Assembly (NCBI RefSeq): GCF_002093115.1
Contig: NZ_NAAD01000005.1
Coordinates: 1 to 64,000 of the forward strand
Origin: Geothermobacter hydrogeniphilus
Lineage (GTDB): Bacteria > Desulfobacterota > Desulfuromonadia > Desulfuromonadales > Geothermobacteraceae
Length of the DNA stretch: 64,000 nucleotides
Direction: 5' to 3'
Part shown: positions 63,143 through 64,000 of the stretch, piece after piece
Numbering within the stretch: the stretch's first letter is position 1
Layout: each line of letters starts with the position of its first letter
Notes under the pieces: model-generated
Seen by the model: only the letters and a program-made list of their open reading frames with translations
Database searches by the model: none
Told to the model about the DNA's origin: nothing
Made by a program: the position numbers and the translations under genes

Positions 63143-63290
63143 GCTCCTTGTCGGCGGACAGCACAAGTCATTGATCTGCCTGAGCTTCCCAAAAATCACC
63201 AGCGAACCTGTGGGTGCGCTTCAGATTTTTGGAAATCTCATTCAGAGCAAGCACTTGCACTCTCCATCCGACAGGAACTCACCGATTCAG
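63130..63290 (+). repeat. Palindromic family A, full-length copy
   Basis: The 161-bp element has tips CCTGAATCAGTGAGCTCC and GAACTCACCGATTCAG and a centre AGCGAACCTGTGGGTGCGC. Its first bases encode the C-terminus and stop of the ADP-ribosylglycohydrolase gene. It lies between that gene and the convergent dihydrolipoamide dehydrogenase gene. Confidence 0.95.
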
Positions 63291-63310
63291 CGTAACCGAA
63301 CATCACACCC

Positions 63311-63455
63311 GCCTCGCACCTCGCACCTCGCACCTCGCACCTTGAGCCTTGAACCTTGAGCCTTGAACCTTGAGCCTTGAACCTTGAGCCTTGAACCTTG
63401 AGCCTTGAACCTTGAGCCTTGAACCTTGAGCCTTGAACCTTGAGCCTTGAACCTC
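63311..63455. repeat. Heptamer tandem array (CCTCGCA, CCTTGAG, CCTTGAA)
   Basis: About four CCTCGCA units are followed by alternating CCTTGAG and CCTTGAA units, roughly eight pairs, with strict 7-base periodicity over about 140 bases. No start codon or ribosome binding site makes it coding. Confidence 0.95.
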
Positions 63456-63460
63456 GCCCC

Positions 63461-64000
63461 TCACCCCCTGAACAACATCTGCGCTGCGTCGAAGATCGTC
63501 TCGGACAGGGTGGGGTGGGGGTGGATGACGGCGCGCAGATCTTCCCCGGTTGCCGCCATCTCCAGGGCCAGCACCGCTTCGGCAATCAGTTCCCCCGCTC
63601 CCGGTCCGACCAGCCCGACACCCAGGAGACGGTCATTCTCCGCGTCGACGATTAGTTTGGTCATGCCGTCATGACGTCCCAGGGTCAGGGCACGCCCATT
63701 TCCCCGCCAGGAGAGCTTGGCGGTTTTGACCTTGATCTTCTGCTCGCGTGCCGCGGTTTCGGTCAGCCCGCACCAGGCAACTTCCGGGTCGGTGAAAACC
63801 ACGGCCGGAATCGCGCGGGGGTCGAAGACGGACTGTTGACCGGCAGCAGCCGCCGCGGCGACATGGGCTTCGCCGTAGGCCTTGTGGGCCAGCATCGGTT
63901 CCCCGGCGATATCGCCAATAGCGAAGATGCCGACTTCCGTTGTGCGCTGCCGGCCATCCACGACGATGAAGCCTTTCTCGTTGATCCTTATGGAGGTGTT
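63461..64000 (-). CDS. lpdA: Dihydrolipoamide dehydrogenase, C-terminal part (runs off the right edge)
   Basis: About 179 residues are visible, ending at 63461, and the frame is open to base 64000. The FAD-binding block TEVGIFAIGDIAGEPMLAHKA and the dimerisation domain with PAVVFTDPEVAWCGLTE and the catalytic His-Pro-His-Pro-Thr-x-x-Glu (VIHPHPTLSETIFDAA) are present. This flavoenzyme is the E3 component of 2-oxoacid dehydrogenase complexes or the glycine cleavage system. The N-terminal half and the redox Cys pair lie outside the window, so integrity cannot be confirmed. Confidence 0.92.
   Translation of the reverse strand, partial: NTSIRINEKGFIVVDGRQRTTEVGIFAIGDIAGEPMLAHKAYGEAHVAAAAAAGQQSVFDPRAIPAVVFTDPEVAWCGLTETAAREQKIKVKTAKLSWRGNGRALTLGRHDGMTKLIVDAENDRLLGVGLVGPGAGELIAEAVLALEMAATGEDLRAVIHPHPTLSETIFDAAQMLFRG

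Noticed and set aside
63311-63455. Heptamer array considered as a CRISPR array or coding repeat
   Set aside because: Units are 7 bases with no spacers and there are no cas genes; reading frames through it are low-complexity without start signals.

Overview
The window looks like a chromosomal segment from a Gram-negative, respiring anaerobe or facultative anaerobe of the Desulfuromonadota (Desulfuromonas/Geobacter/Pelobacter relatives). This is inferred from a 7-haem c-type cytochrome next to a di-haem membrane cytochrome b, a class I Fe-S fumarase, lipoproteins and OmpA proteins that imply an outer membrane, a bacteriohemerythrin, and the gene order pheA-tyrA-aroA-cmk-ispH-rpsA-sppA-ihfB. Most of the DNA is GC-rich with tightly packed, often ATGA-overlapping genes. 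No rRNA, tRNA, CRISPR array or intact insertion sequence was recognised.

Layout. (1) 0-11 kb is an accessory, redox and metal region. An unknown membrane protein is flanked by 87-bp direct repeats that end a truncated reading frame. A leftward operon follows, with a periplasmic-domain/flavin/2Fe-2S oxidoreductase, a di-haem cytochrome b, a 7-haem cytochrome c and a Met/His-rich Spy-like protein. Then come a CDF metal exporter, a thioesterase, a strikingly AT-rich permease and a second Spy-like paralogue. (2) 11-21 kb holds an O-methyltransferase, then queA-tgt-yajC-secD-secF-TPR, a beta-helix lipoprotein and recJ. (3) 20.7-34 kb holds hemerythrin, an aminotransferase, the aromatic amino-acid genes, cmk, ispH, rpsA, sppA, ihfB, an RluA-type pseudouridine synthase, lgt and a HAD phosphatase. 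(4) 34.2-38.8 kb is a signalling cluster: an RsbW-like kinase, a STAS antagonist, and a 1076-residue protein fusing a sodium/solute symporter, a STAC linker, a GAF domain and a SpoIIE-type PP2C phosphatase, with a small membrane partner. (5) 39-46.7 kb is a cell-envelope region: TPR and LolB/DUF4292-like lipoproteins and a peptide ABC transporter whose two permeases are separated by an OmpA lipoprotein and a MshEN-domain protein. (6) 46.8-64 kb holds mutM, a thioesterase, a SlyD-like FKBP, fumarase, ilvA, a REC-GAF-PAS histidine kinase, cysE, iscR-iscS-mnmA-mtaB, a methyltransferase, a CsoSCA-like carbonic anhydrase, an ADP-ribosylglycohydrolase and the C-terminal half of a dihydrolipoamide dehydrogenase.

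The most unusual feature is the intergenic DNA. At least six sequence-unrelated families of long imperfect palindromes (about 100-190 bp, nearly the whole element folding on itself) sit between genes. The most abundant family (ends CCTGAATCAGTGAG / CTCACTGATTCAGG, about 162 bp) occurs five times at full length and four times in shortened forms whose deletions lie inside the palindrome, plus one diverged relative. In several places a palindrome end supplies the stop codon of the neighbouring gene. Heptamer tandem arrays add a further repeat layer.

The best candidate for an undescribed functional system is the transporter-linked partner-switching module at 34.2-38.8 kb. The clearest enzyme oddities are the stand-alone CsoSCA-like carbonic anhydrase and the oxidoreductase carrying its own Spy-like periplasmic domain.
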